Positions 1-9,486 of a stretch of DNA of 64,000 nt are shown piece by piece. Under the pieces are notes generated by a model. It saw only the letters and a program-made list of their open reading frames with translations. It was not told where the DNA came from and did not search any database. The DNA is taken from contig OY970334.1 of the NCBI GenBank assembly GCA_963717445.1, positions 1,798,001-1,862,000 of the forward strand, read 5' to 3'. Origin of the DNA: JAGVPT01 sp963717445 (GTDB lineage Bacteria > Bacteroidota > Ignavibacteria > UBA10030 > UBA8401). The translations under genes were made by a program, and so were the position numbers. Position 1 is the stretch's first letter. Each line of letters starts with the position of its first letter.

Positions 1-24
1 CGGTGCAAAACAATGGGAGGTGAA

Positions 25-1032
25 TTACCCGGCGGCGAGAGAAAGAGCGTAAGCCGCGGCCGGCTCTTCATCCATCCGCAACGCCGCTTTGATTGCACAA
101 AGCGACACCTCCATTTGGGTTTCGTCAGGCTCCTGAGTCGTGATCTTTTGCAGCCACAGCCCGGGTGCTACCAGTATCCTGCCGAGAGGCGACGCAGCGT
201 GCTTCGCCGAAAATTTCAAGATTTCGTACGAGATACCGCCGACTACCGGGATAAACGGGATGTGCGTCGCAAGCCGGAGAGGGAGCGACAGCGAGCCGGC
301 TGCCAGCAAAACAGCCGTGTCAAGAAGGCTGAAGAGAAGTATCGACACAAGCATGACAAGTAAAACGAAGCTTGTGCCGCATCGCGGATGAAAGCGTGTG
401 AATTTCATTGCGGAAGAAATTTCAAGCGGTGCATTTTGCTCGAAGGTGAACACCGCTTTGTGCTCTGCACCGTGATACTGAAAAAGACGGTGAATATCCT
501 TCATCAACGAAATGGAATATAAATAGGCAATCAGGATGGCGATGCGAATCGCGCCGGCAACGAGGTTGAATAATAACGGCTGTTGTTCAACTCTGAAAAA
601 CAACGTTGCGATTAACAACGGAATAAAAAAGAAAATCCCGATACCGGCGGCAATTGCGCCAACGAGCATCACCGACAGAGAGAATGCCGACTGGCTTTTC
701 GTTGATGCCGTATTGCCTCCGGAAGAATCACCGAGGGCCACTTCAGCCGAATAATTGAGTGTCTTGATGCCGATATACATCATTTCGATCAGACCGACGG
801 CGCCGCGAATGACCGGGACTCTGAATACGCGATACCGTTCAGAAAGAGAATGGAATTCTTCTTTCTTTACGACGATCTTGCCGTCGGGCCGCCGGACGGC
901 AGTCGCGATCATCCCTTTTGCCCGCATCATAACGCCTTCGATCACCGCCTGGCCGCCGACCTGCATCGGCTCATCCGGGTTGAACGCAGGATTGGTTGGC
1001 GTCCAAACTTTTACGGTTTCCTCTGCTCTCAT
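25..1032 (-). CDS. DUF1385 family polytopic membrane protein (YqhQ-like)
   Basis: 335 residues. The N-terminal part carries the family motif GGQAVIEGVMM (about residues 26-36); later come FQYHGAEHK and FHPRCGTSF, both typical of DUF1385/YqhQ proteins. Several hydrophobic segments in the middle and C-terminal half indicate an inner-membrane protein with four or more helices. The frame stays open upstream to a TTG at 1098, but the ATG at 1032 places the start just before the conserved region and follows a purine-rich stretch. It is the last gene of a run with ggt and the CorC-like gene, 62 bp after ggt. The biochemical function of the family is not established. Confidence 0.85.
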   Translation of the reverse strand: MRAEETVKVWTPTNPAFNPDEPMQVGGQAVIEGVMMRAKGMIATAVRRPDGKIVVKKEEFHSLSERYRVFRVPVIRGAVGLIEMMYIGIKTLNYSAEVALGDSSGGNTASTKSQSAFSLSVMLVGAIAAGIGIFFFIPLLIATLFFRVEQQPLLFNLVAGAIRIAILIAYLYSISLMKDIHRLFQYHGAEHKAVFTFEQNAPLEISSAMKFTRFHPRCGTSFVLLVMLVSILLFSLLDTAVLLAAGSLSLPLRLATHIPFIPVVGGISYEILKFSAKHAASPLGRILVAPGLWLQKITTQEPDETQMEVSLCAIKAALRMDEEPAAAYALSLAAG

Positions 1033-1094
1033 TATCAATTTCTTTTTCGATGGTGGATAGTAAATATACGAAAATAATTGCGCTCGTTCATCTC

Positions 1095-2795
1095 TCAATA
1101 ACCAACCGCTTCCCCGTAACCGCGGGGGTCGGTCGCACCGAGCAGAAGCCCTCTCTTGCGGTCGAACATAATTCCTTCCGCAAGGCCTGTTGTAGTCTCT
1201 CGTTGATAAAGGGTGTGCCCCATCGCGCGAAGGTTATCAATAGCATCTTGTGATAATGCGCGCTCTTCGTACATAAGCCGGTCCGGCAGCCATTGATGAT
1301 GGATACGCGGCGCGTCGATAGCCTCCTGAATCGTCATTTTGAAATCGACGACGTTGACAATGACCTGTAGTACTGTCGTCATAATTGTCGAGCCTCCCGG
1401 GGTCCCGATCACCATGAACGGTTTTCTGTCTTTAACAACTATCGTCGGCGTCATCGAACTCAGCATGCGTTTGTTTGGGGCGATGGCATTGGCGCTGCTT
1501 CCTACGAGACCGTACTCGTTCGGGACCCCCTGTTTCGCGCTGAAATCATCCATTTCATCGTTCAACAAAAATCCGGCACCCGTGACGACAACTTTCGATC
1601 CGTATGCATCATTTAATGTGGTCGTCACGCTCACACAGTTGCCGAACCTGTCGACCACAGAATAATGAGTGGTATGGTCTTTCTCCGGAGGAGGCTGAAC
1701 ACCGTGAGAAATTTGGTCGCTTGGAGTCGCCTTTGTCGTATCAATCGTAGCACGGAGCTCCTCTGCATATTTTTTTGATGTAAGCCAGGCGACAGGAACT
1801 TTAACAAAATCGGGATCTCCCAGGAATTCCGCTCGGTCCGCATAAACGCGCCGCATAGCTTCCACCATCCGATGAACAGCTTTCGACGAATTCCAGCCGT
1901 ATTTCTCAAGGTTGTAACCCTCGAGAATATTCAGGAGCTGCACGAGAGCAACGCCGCCGCTACTCGGAGGCCCGGTAGAAATAATTTCGTACCCGCGATA
2001 CGTTCCACGGACAGGTTCCCTGATGACCGACGCGTACTCTTCAAGATCGTGAAGCGTGATGAGTCCGCCGCCCCTTTTCATCTCTGCGACAATCAATTGT
2101 GCTGTCTTGCCGGTGTAAAACCCGTCGCGCCCTTTATCCCGAATGCGCTTTAGTGTAGCCGCGAGGTCTTTTTGACGGAAGAGTTCCCCTTCAGCATAGG
2201 GCTTGCCATTCTTTGAAAAAGCTTTTCTCGAACTTCGGTATGCGGACAATTCCGGCAACATTCTTTCCAGATCCTCGGCGAGCCGGTAGTGAAGATGAAA
2301 ACCCTTTTCGGCCAGCTCGATTGCCGGCTTCATTACTTGCGCGCGGGTAAGTCTTCCGTAGCGGCGCTGGGCATACATCATGCCGGCAACCGACCCAGGC
2401 ACGCCGCACGCAAGGTGTCCGTGCGTGCTTTTTTGTTCAAGAAAATTCCCATTTTTGTCGAGAAACATGTTGCGCTGAGCGGCGGCTGGCGCCGTTTCGC
2501 GGTAATCAAGTGATTTCACCGTGCCGTCTGCGAAACGCATCACCATAAATCCGCCCCCCCCGATATTGCCTGCTCCCGGGTATGTCACCGCCAGAGCAAA
2601 ACCGACAGCCACTGCAGCATCGACGGCGTTCCCTCCATCCTTCAAAATTTTCAACCCAACGTTTGCAGCGATAGGGTCTGCAGCGACAACCATCCCCTTC
2701 TTTGCACGGACCGGATCGCGTGAGGCCGAGTACGATTGAAAGAAAAGCACGCCGCTGACAGTGGAAAGAATGATGGCAGTGCGCAGTATTTTCAT
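1095..2795 (-). CDS. ggt: Gamma-glutamyltransferase
   Basis: 566-residue precursor, normal for the family. A signal peptide (about residues 1-24) suggests export to the periplasm or surface. GGNAVDAAVA and GAGNIGGGGFM mark the large-subunit domain. TTHYSVVD lies at about residues 375-382; its first threonine is the expected autoprocessing site and N-terminal nucleophile of the small subunit. A C-terminal GTPGGSTI-type motif is present. The enzyme cleaves or transfers the gamma-glutamyl group of glutathione and related peptides. Its ATG overlaps the stop of the CorC-like gene by 4 bp (2792-2795), indicating translational coupling. Confidence 0.93.
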   Translation of the reverse strand: MKILRTAIILSTVSGVLFFQSYSASRDPVRAKKGMVVAADPIAANVGLKILKDGGNAVDAAVAVGFALAVTYPGAGNIGGGGFMVMRFADGTVKSLDYRETAPAAAQRNMFLDKNGNFLEQKSTHGHLACGVPGSVAGMMYAQRRYGRLTRAQVMKPAIELAEKGFHLHYRLAEDLERMLPELSAYRSSRKAFSKNGKPYAEGELFRQKDLAATLKRIRDKGRDGFYTGKTAQLIVAEMKRGGGLITLHDLEEYASVIREPVRGTYRGYEIISTGPPSSGGVALVQLLNILEGYNLEKYGWNSSKAVHRMVEAMRRVYADRAEFLGDPDFVKVPVAWLTSKKYAEELRATIDTTKATPSDQISHGVQPPPEKDHTTHYSVVDRFGNCVSVTTTLNDAYGSKVVVTGAGFLLNDEMDDFSAKQGVPNEYGLVGSSANAIAPNKRMLSSMTPTIVVKDRKPFMVIGTPGGSTIMTTVLQVIVNVVDFKMTIQEAIDAPRIHHQWLPDRLMYEERALSQDAIDNLRAMGHTLYQRETTTGLAEGIMFDRKRGLLLGATDPRGYGEAVGY

Positions 2796-4096
2796 TCCGT
2801 TTCTTTCCTTTCGACCGGATGTTGAATATCGGCGAGAACGTACAGAATCCTGTTTCTTGCTACACGCTGAACCGTGAAGACGACATTCTCAAACTGTATC
2901 GACTCGCGTTCTTTAGGAACCCTTCCGAATAGATGAAATAAAAAACCGCCGAGCGTATCGTATCCTGAATCAGCGGTCGACAGAGAAACGCCAAGCTTTT
3001 CCGAAGCTTCCGCAACGCCGATGTTTGCGCTGAATCGAAAGGAATGCTCGCTCAGTTTAAGCGCCTTCGATTCTGAAACTGTAAGTTCGTCCGAAATATC
3101 TCCGACTATCGTCCTGACGACATTTTGGAACGTGACAAGCCCAGCAGTGCCGCCGTATTCATCGACAACGACAGCAATACGAGTTTTCTTTTCCTGGAAT
3201 TCTTTAAGAAGGTCTTCCACTTTTTTGCTTTCCGGAACAAAAATGGGTTCGCGGGAGAGTTTCAAAATATCCAGTGTTTTCCTGCCCTGTTTTTCATAAA
3301 GGAGGGGTAAGACATCCTTTGCATACAAAATCCCTTTGATGTTGTCGATCGTATCCGAATAGACGGGGATGCGCGAATGCTTCTTCGCGACGAAGATGTC
3401 GACGATTCCATCGAACGACTGCGTCGTACTGTTGAGCGCCACCATATCTGTTCGAGGCGTCATCACTTCACGTACGATCATCTCCTTCGCATCCATGATG
3501 CTGTGGATAATACTTCGTTCTTCCTGGTCAATAGCTCCGTGTTCGCTTACAACGTCGGCAAGAGTTTTAATTTCGTCGCCCCGTAAGGCAGTTTGACGTT
3601 GATGAAGGCCGAGACGGGATTCGAACGCCTCTACCATCGCTACGAGGACCGTCGTGAGGGGATAAAAAAGGATCGACAAAAGATACAGCGGAAACGCAAT
3701 GCGGCGGGAAAAAATGGCAGGCATCCGGGCGGCAATCACTTTCGGCGTAACTTCGCTCAACACAATGACGACAAACGTAACAACGACCACTTCGATTCCT
3801 AAGGCCAACTCTTTATTCCATCCGAAAGCACCGGCCGTGTCAACGGTCAGCAAAGCAATAATGACCGCCGCTGCCGTTGTCACAATCGTATTTCCGATGA
3901 GAATCGTGACCAGCAGGTACCGCGGTTTCCGGAGAAGTGCGGCAACATACCTTCCCCCTCCCGAACTCTGAGAAGAAAATTCTTCGAGCGCAGACGGTTG
4001 CAATGAGAACAGGGCTACCTCCGCCGCCGAGAAAAAGGCGGAGAGGACAAGCGAACACAGAAATACCGCGCTGTCGAGAACTATTGTAGAAAACAT
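2792..4096 (-). CDS. CorC/HlyC-type DUF21-CBS transporter-like protein, GldE-like by position
   Basis: 434 residues. Order of domains: N-terminal DUF21 membrane domain with about four helices (residues 1-180), a CBS pair (EVMTPRTDMVAL onward, about 200-330) and a C-terminal CorC_HlyC domain (about 345-425). The family is linked to divalent cation export; in gliding Bacteroidetes the paralogue GldE sits directly after ssb, as here. GldD is absent and ggt follows instead, so a gliding role is only suggested by position. A GTG at 4144 is in frame, but the ATG at 4096 begins the first hydrophobic segment and is preferred. Confidence 0.85.
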   Translation of the reverse strand: MFSTIVLDSAVFLCSLVLSAFFSAAEVALFSLQPSALEEFSSQSSGGGRYVAALLRKPRYLLVTILIGNTIVTTAAAVIIALLTVDTAGAFGWNKELALGIEVVVVTFVVIVLSEVTPKVIAARMPAIFSRRIAFPLYLLSILFYPLTTVLVAMVEAFESRLGLHQRQTALRGDEIKTLADVVSEHGAIDQEERSIIHSIMDAKEMIVREVMTPRTDMVALNSTTQSFDGIVDIFVAKKHSRIPVYSDTIDNIKGILYAKDVLPLLYEKQGRKTLDILKLSREPIFVPESKKVEDLLKEFQEKKTRIAVVVDEYGGTAGLVTFQNVVRTIVGDISDELTVSESKALKLSEHSFRFSANIGVAEASEKLGVSLSTADSGYDTLGGFLFHLFGRVPKERESIQFENVVFTVQRVARNRILYVLADIQHPVERKETE

Positions 4097-4145
4097 TCTT
4101 GGTCGATTTCTTTGAATACAACCGTGAGAAGAGACTATGAACACA

Positions 4146-4169
4146 ATAGCCCCGCCGCAGCGGGGCTAT
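4146..4169 (-). terminator. Perfect 10-bp hairpin between ssb and the CorC-like gene
   Basis: The arms ATAGCCCCGC and GCGGGGCTAT close a 4-nt loop. There is no U tract on the minus strand, so this may be an RNA stability or partial termination element rather than a classical terminator. Confidence 0.35.
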
Positions 4170-4205
4170 GCTAATGTACAAAGGAACAAGAACTTTTTCC
4201 ATTAA

Positions 4206-4619
4206 TCAAAATGGAAGGTCGTCCTCTTTCGCCGGGACAGCATCGGATGCGGGCGACTCGGCTTCTCCGCCGTTCGTCGACCGTTGACCTCCGCCATCCA
4301 GCATGATTAACTGGTCGGCAATAATTTCTGTAATGTACCTTTTCACTCCATCTTTTTCATAGTTGCGTGTCTGCAGCCTTCCTTCGATATACACACGCTT
4401 CCCTTTTTTTAACCACTCACCGCAAATCTCGGCAAGCTTTCTCCAAGCGACAATGTTGTGCCACTCGGTCCGTTCCTGCACGTTCCCCTCCTGGTCTTTC
4501 CACGAGTCGCTTGTCGCAATCGAGAATGTTGCCACTGCAACGCCGGCGCTGGTGTACTTCAGCTCAGGATCTTTCCCCAGATTCCCGATGAGCTGCACTT
4601 TGTTGAGACTTTTTGACAT
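4206..4619 (-). CDS. ssb: Single-stranded DNA-binding protein
   Basis: 137 residues. An N-terminal OB fold (about 1-105) begins MSKSLNKVQLIGNLGKDPEL and contains the WHNIVAW and VYIEGRLQTRNY segments. A short Gly/Ser-rich linker follows, then the acidic tip DDLPF that docks partner proteins. It protects ssDNA in replication and repair. An AAGGGGGCG ribosome site precedes the ATG. The gene heads the ssb, CorC-like, ggt, DUF1385 run. Confidence 0.96.
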   Translation of the reverse strand: MSKSLNKVQLIGNLGKDPELKYTSAGVAVATFSIATSDSWKDQEGNVQERTEWHNIVAWRKLAEICGEWLKKGKRVYIEGRLQTRNYEKDGVKRYITEIIADQLIMLDGGGQRSTNGGEAESPASDAVPAKEDDLPF

Positions 4620-4702
4620 AACGCCCCCTTTTAATAAATGGTAATAAAACTGTGAATTGCACTGCAGTTAAAACATACAAGAAATCAAAAAAAGAATCAA
4701 GT

Positions 4703-4821
4703 GAGACTTCTGAATAATTTTAAAAGTATGGCTCATGCAAAGACGCAAAGCGGCAAAATGATTTAAAAACAGGGTCTTTGCGCCTTCGCGGCTTGGCGAG
4801 AGACAATTTTTCGGAAGCCTC
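4703..4821. repeat. 119-bp dispersed repeat, copy A (MITE-like, no gene inside)
   Basis: The reverse complement of 56511-56629 aligns over the same 119 bp with roughly 100 identical positions by hand count. The unit is internally palindromic: GCAAAGACGCAAAG near the left side faces CTTTGCGCC and GGCTTGGCGAGAG on the right. The same GCAAAGACGC/GCGTCTTGGCGC motif bounds the GxxExxY gene at 59754-60211. Copy A lies between ssb and the NHL gene. Confidence 0.8.
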
Positions 4822-4841
4822 AAGTCTTTATATCAAAATGC

Positions 4842-5786
4842 CTACCGGGGGTTGACCTCTACAACGACAAGCGTATGCAAGGTAAGAATAAACAGCTTTG
4901 ACCCGGTTGCAACGGCATCCCGAAACTCTTCTATGGGTTCCTCTCCTATGATCAATTTCCTATCGATTTCGAGTTTTTTTACGCCGTCGAGAGAATACAG
5001 AATGACCCGGTTGGTATCCACGACCAGGACGCCGTTGGGAACGAGGCTGATGCTCAACGGAACGGCAAGAGAATCCAGCCGAAAAGCATAGAGATAATTA
5101 CCGTATGTATCAAACTCGACAATGCGATGCTCATCTAAAACAATTACTTTGTCTTCCGGCGTGACGGCAATGTCGCGAGGGTTAACAAGAGTACCGGCGC
5201 CTGCGTTAAACTCGCCAAACTCGCGCTCCAATTCTTGAGCTGGATTAAACTTGAGAATGCGGCGGCCATCAGATTCCACAACAAAAAGCTCGCCTTGCGG
5301 TGAGAGAGCTGTTGCGCGGGGATAAAACATGCCGTTGAGCGACGGCAAAATATTGTCGGCATTGATCGACTGGACGAGGTTCATTCTTCTGTCGAACCGT
5401 TGAACGCGACGGTTGTTATAGTCCGTGACATAGACGTCGAGGGCGAAATTCACGGAGACATCGGTCGGGGAATCGAACTCCAGATCGCCCCATCCTCGCC
5501 CGCCGATACTTTTCAGAAGTGAGCCGTTAGGTGCATACTCCAGCAACTGGTTATTCCCTTCATCGAGGATAAAAAGATTACCATCAGAGGCTGCGGACAT
5601 TGATACTGCATTCGAAAATGTACCAAAAGTATAATCGACAACACCCCCTTCTCCCGAAGCAGTTGTCGAATCCGTCATTGCCGCCGTAAAAACCAAGCAC
5701 TCTTCTTCTCCAAAACAGGGGGAGTTCTTTACCGGGACGAGGGCTAGAATAAATGATAGAGCGAAAACATGTACATTCATATGCAT
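4842..5786 (-). CDS. Exported NHL-repeat (beta-propeller) protein
   Basis: 314 residues with an N-terminal hydrophobic export signal (about residues 1-25). The rest is built of NHL-like blades: LFILDEGNNQLLEYAPNGS, VYVTDYNNRRVQRFDRRMN, LFVVESDGRRILKFNPAQE, VIVLDEHRIVEFD. Such propellers usually act as extracytoplasmic scaffolds or sensors; no catalytic residues are apparent and the partner is unknown. Two in-frame ATGs (5786 and 5780) are possible; neither has a well-spaced ribosome site. The gene lies 173 bp after the PIG-L-like gene and may be its operon partner. Confidence 0.75.
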   Translation of the reverse strand: MHMNVHVFALSFILALVPVKNSPCFGEEECLVFTAAMTDSTTASGEGGVVDYTFGTFSNAVSMSAASDGNLFILDEGNNQLLEYAPNGSLLKSIGGRGWGDLEFDSPTDVSVNFALDVYVTDYNNRRVQRFDRRMNLVQSINADNILPSLNGMFYPRATALSPQGELFVVESDGRRILKFNPAQELEREFGEFNAGAGTLVNPRDIAVTPEDKVIVLDEHRIVEFDTYGNYLYAFRLDSLAVPLSISLVPNGVLVVDTNRVILYSLDGVKKLEIDRKLIIGEEPIEEFRDAVATGSKLFILTLHTLVVVEVNPR

Positions 5787-5959
5787 GAAATGGTTAGTTC
5801 GTTCTCCCTTGATAACAAATTGCTCCGATACAAACTTGCCGGTTTATCCTTGCATCGCAGTTGATTGTGAACCGGTATCGAGTGCACAACTCCTCATAGT
5901 TTGTTACCGTGAAGCATCGGTCATCATACAATAATGCCATGCGTCAAATACAACAGTTA

Positions 5960-8257
5960 TTACTCTCCTCCTGTGCTGATAAGGTTGGCCAATAATTCAT
6001 ACGAAGGTTTATGAATATCGAGCAATCTCGGGAAAAGATTTATGGCACAGTAAAAAATTTTCCCTTCTCCTAACCGTTTTTCCAAAAGGAGTACCCGGCT
6101 GCCGGATTTTATCAAGACCTTTGCGTTGTCACTTGTCTTTTTCGTTATTTCGCAGTACGAAATTGCGAACTGATCTCCGGTGAAACCGCTCTCATCAATC
6201 TTGTTGGGCAAACGAAATGTGCTGTCGCTCGAATCAATAAATAGCTTCTCTTTGCAATCGCCCTGAGACCATTGCGTAAACGTAATATCATTCACGGGGA
6301 ATCGATGTACTCGCTCCAATCCATTTTGCGGAAGAATGATCAGCCTGCCGCCGCGGCCCAACCACTGCTCGAGGGAATTCAACCGCTCGCCCAGCGCAAG
6401 AAATTTACCGAGCGAAAATTGGTCGATGATGATCACAGAATTATTTTGTAACTCATTATTCGAGAAGTTTGCCGGATTGAATAATGTTGTTACGACACCA
6501 AGCCGACGAAGGGCGATCTGCACAGGGCTATTCTCAATCGCAGAACAAATCCCAACCATTGTTTTAGCGTTTACTTTAACATCAAGAGACTGAACAAGAA
6601 AATTTCCCACAGAATTTCCCCGGCCAGCCCGGACTGTTACTTCGCGTGGTGCGGTCAGCAGGGTATCCTTCCATCGCAAAGAGAGTGTGTCCGTTACAGC
6701 GCTATTTTTGCCTTGCAATTCAACTTGCTTTCGGAGCGATGAAACCACCGCGTCATTGACGTAGAATGCCCCTTCCGTTTTGTCGCGCACATTGCTTCTA
6801 AAGCGAACATCTATGGCCGTATCGCGGTTCATCACCACGCGCGGCGAAAGAACTTCCACGGAGCGAAATGGTGCAATAATAAGCGGGATCTCTTCCCTGT
6901 ACATGAAATTCCGATTTGGATCAGAATCTTCGTGCGCTACAATAAACACCAGCGGTGTCCGCATTTCCATAGCTCCGAATCCCTGGGGTGTTTCAGTAGA
7001 ATTCAAGCTGATCGATCGAGGAGAGAGAAGTCTAAGCTGAGCAGTGTCCTTTAAGGGGTAAAAATTATTTTGCGATTCATTGACGACCCATTGTTTTTGA
7101 ATGACTCCGGGAAAAAGAATTTCCGTCCTCCCGTTGCTTAAAAGTCCGTCCAATGCGCCGAACCTAAGAAAGACGACCTGGACCGGCGTTACAATTGTAT
7201 CGCTGATAGTGTACGGGATCGCGACACCTAAAATTTGGCAGCGCAATTTTTCAACACCGAGCTTCCATGCGGCCAGCACTCTCGAATCGGTTGGGTTCAT
7301 CGCCTGCTCATGGCGTTGGGCGAGCGCATCAATCTGGGCGATTACACTGCGGAGCAACTCAAGCTTTTTTTCGCCGCTCGGTAATCGGTCGATTGAATTG
7401 ATGGAATGAATCGCCGGCAACAGCGCAGTAAGTTGCACACCAAGTTCAGGAAGCTCTTTATCGAGAGGTAGCGGTAACCTCACCTTTGCCGGATAACGTT
7501 GAACGTACCGATGCGTGCCCCCCTCTTTCCACAACGGGATTTGATACCTTAAACTTTCATAAAATTTTTCCGCCTCGCGCGCCATCGTTAAATAGTTTTT
7601 TGACCAGATGGCATCGCGTTGTTCGACAGGGATAACGACAGAATTTTTACTTTCATTAGTCCGGGTAAAAAATCGTTTTATATTCCATCCTGGTGCCCCC
7701 TTTTTGTCGCTGAGATTATTTGTGATCAGGTGTTGAAGATACGTGAGGCGGGTAGATTCTTTACCTCCTGCAAACGGATCGCGGTCCAACACAATAACAT
7801 CCGGCTTTACTTGAGCGACCAGGCTGTCGAGCCGGTCGTTTAACATTTGGCCAAAAGCCGCTGTCGGATGGAAGCAGCCGCTTGAAAATTCGCCGATAGG
7901 GATATTGAGGAAATACGATTGCGTCCCTAGATACGAGAGAGCTTGATATGCCTCTTCTTTTCTTCGTGAAGCAAGCTGATAAAACATTTCGCCGTTCAAA
8001 TCACTTGGGATATCTTCCCCATTAGTGACGTAGGCGACTGCAACGGTAGCACCGGTTCCAATTCTGAAATTCGCTATTGATGGGAGATCTTCAAAACCGG
8101 GAGCCAACGCGACAATCAGATACACGCTCGGGTTTTGTATTTCTCGCATCAGTTGTGCGGTCGCGCGAGGACCATGTTGCGGAAAATACGGAGATTGCCG
8201 GGGAAACACCGCAGAGACCATGATAAAAAGAAGTGCGACACAGCGTGTAAACGACAT
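5960..8257 (-). CDS. Large exported PIG-L-like protein with degraded metal site
   Basis: 765 residues with a signal peptide (about 1-20). Residues 45-190 follow the PIG-L/LmbE deacetylase pattern: a hydrophobic strand, VAYVTNGED, a helix with RRKEEAYQALSYLG, then PDVIVLDRDP. The Zn-binding signature AHPDDE reads APGFED, and the later HPDH element is not recognisable, so catalysis is doubtful. A beta-rich middle (about 340-590) precedes a C-terminal domain resembling the glutamine-amidotransferase-like tail of bacteroidal PIG-L proteins (VGICSAIENSPVQIALRRLG through the FSLGKFLALGERLN region). The substrate is unknown; the assignment rests on pattern rather than strong identity. Confidence 0.6.
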   Translation of the reverse strand: MSFTRCVALLFIMVSAVFPRQSPYFPQHGPRATAQLMREIQNPSVYLIVALAPGFEDLPSIANFRIGTGATVAVAYVTNGEDIPSDLNGEMFYQLASRRKEEAYQALSYLGTQSYFLNIPIGEFSSGCFHPTAAFGQMLNDRLDSLVAQVKPDVIVLDRDPFAGGKESTRLTYLQHLITNNLSDKKGAPGWNIKRFFTRTNESKNSVVIPVEQRDAIWSKNYLTMAREAEKFYESLRYQIPLWKEGGTHRYVQRYPAKVRLPLPLDKELPELGVQLTALLPAIHSINSIDRLPSGEKKLELLRSVIAQIDALAQRHEQAMNPTDSRVLAAWKLGVEKLRCQILGVAIPYTISDTIVTPVQVVFLRFGALDGLLSNGRTEILFPGVIQKQWVVNESQNNFYPLKDTAQLRLLSPRSISLNSTETPQGFGAMEMRTPLVFIVAHEDSDPNRNFMYREEIPLIIAPFRSVEVLSPRVVMNRDTAIDVRFRSNVRDKTEGAFYVNDAVVSSLRKQVELQGKNSAVTDTLSLRWKDTLLTAPREVTVRAGRGNSVGNFLVQSLDVKVNAKTMVGICSAIENSPVQIALRRLGVVTTLFNPANFSNNELQNNSVIIIDQFSLGKFLALGERLNSLEQWLGRGGRLIILPQNGLERVHRFPVNDITFTQWSQGDCKEKLFIDSSDSTFRLPNKIDESGFTGDQFAISYCEITKKTSDNAKVLIKSGSRVLLLEKRLGEGKIFYCAINLFPRLLDIHKPSYELLANLISTGGE

Positions 8258-8314
8258 TGTTATTCCGATTTAATTTTGGATGATTCCTAATTTTTCATAG
8301 CGACATTCGCAAAA

Positions 8315-8351
8315 TAAAAAAGGTCGCCCGAACAACATGGGCAACCTTTTT
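8315..8351 (-). terminator. Intrinsic terminator after the PorV-like gene
   Basis: On the minus strand AAAAAGGTTGCCC pairs with GGGCGACC followed by a run of T. It begins about 20 bp past the stop codon and closes the TonB receptor, cargo, PorV unit. The arms are A/T-flanked on both sides, so it could also work on plus-strand transcripts. Confidence 0.8.
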
Positions 8352-8372
8352 CATCGTTACAATATGTATTCC

Positions 8373-9419
8373 TTAAAAACCAAGCCTCACAGTAAACACA
8401 TTAATCGCCGTCAGGAGAAGAACGTGTTCGTAGGCATAATCGAGTGTGAAATTAACATCACCTAAATTATAGTTTATGCCGGCTCCAAGTGTCCAGTCGA
8501 AGATCTCGGAAGATTGCCCAGTCTGGTCCGTCGGAGCATTCGGTGCCCAATTATAGCCGCCGCGAACGAATAGCATGTTATCGAAGCCATATTGCAGCCC
8601 GAATTTATACACATCGGAACTATAGTTATTGTTCTCAAAGTCGCCGTAAAGAGTGACGTCATTCATGTCGCCCAGCTTCTTATCATATGCCAATGCAACG
8701 TCCATTTGCGATGGAAGCTCAAACGAGGCTGCTTCAACGGCATACCATTGCACGCCACGAATGTCTCCGACTGTTGTTCCCTGGCGAAGAAGGTTGGAAC
8801 CGGTGTAGGTCATGTTCGGCCCGAGATTTTTTATTGCAACGCCTAGTTTCAACTCTGGGACGATAAGGCCATTGTACTCAACACCTGCATCGAGCGCGAA
8901 CCCGGTCGCAGATGTGCTCATGATAGTTTCGTCCACAAGGTTGAAGGTTGCACCAACAGAAATTCTATCGCTGAGAACCCTCGAATATGTCAGGCCTCCG
9001 ACGATATATGTTGGAGAAAACGTTGCGCCGGTTCCATCGGGATTATCTTCCGTGGTAACCGGGATATTGCCGAAAGAGAGCGATTTAAATGAAGCGGCAA
9101 ACGTCCCGATTGCAGGAAACGTAACCCCAACTGCCCCGTAATCCACTCCGATGTCTGCAATATATGACATGTGCGAAAAGAACGCCTCGGTGCTGAACGT
9201 GCCACGGGACAGCCCCGCTGGGTTCCAGAAGATCGCATCAACTCCTGAAGCAAGTGCGACATTGCTGCCGCCAAGCGCGATCCCGCTTGCACCTGTAGGA
9301 ATTAAGAGTTCTTGCGCTCCTGCGGTGCCGGTGCGGTCCGTGTTCCCTGCAAAGGCTGCTATGAAAAGCAGAGAGGTCAACACAAAAACACTCGCCAAGC
9401 GCTTTAGTATGATATTCAT
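8373..9419 (-). CDS. PorV/PorQ-family outer-membrane protein
   Basis: 348 residues with a signal peptide ending at about residue 25. The start is the ATG at 9419, which has an AAGGAGAT site; an open frame runs further upstream to 9473. The motif GASGIALGGSNVALASGVDAIFWNPAGLS is characteristic of the PorV/UPF0164 family, followed by alternating strands of a beta-barrel and a C-terminal aromatic residue. PorV and PorQ are shuttle or attachment parts of the type IX secretion system. Here the gene follows a protein with a T9SS sorting domain, which supports a linked role, although many paralogues exist in this group. Confidence 0.85.
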   Translation of the reverse strand: MNIILKRLASVFVLTSLLFIAAFAGNTDRTGTAGAQELLIPTGASGIALGGSNVALASGVDAIFWNPAGLSRGTFSTEAFFSHMSYIADIGVDYGAVGVTFPAIGTFAASFKSLSFGNIPVTTEDNPDGTGATFSPTYIVGGLTYSRVLSDRISVGATFNLVDETIMSTSATGFALDAGVEYNGLIVPELKLGVAIKNLGPNMTYTGSNLLRQGTTVGDIRGVQWYAVEAASFELPSQMDVALAYDKKLGDMNDVTLYGDFENNNYSSDVYKFGLQYGFDNMLFVRGGYNWAPNAPTDQTGQSSEIFDWTLGAGINYNLGDVNFTLDYAYEHVLLLTAINVFTVRLGF

Positions 9420-9486
9420 CGAATATCTCCTTCCAATTTTAAAATTTTCAAATAGCAATGTTTTCATTGTCATCCTTTACTGATTC

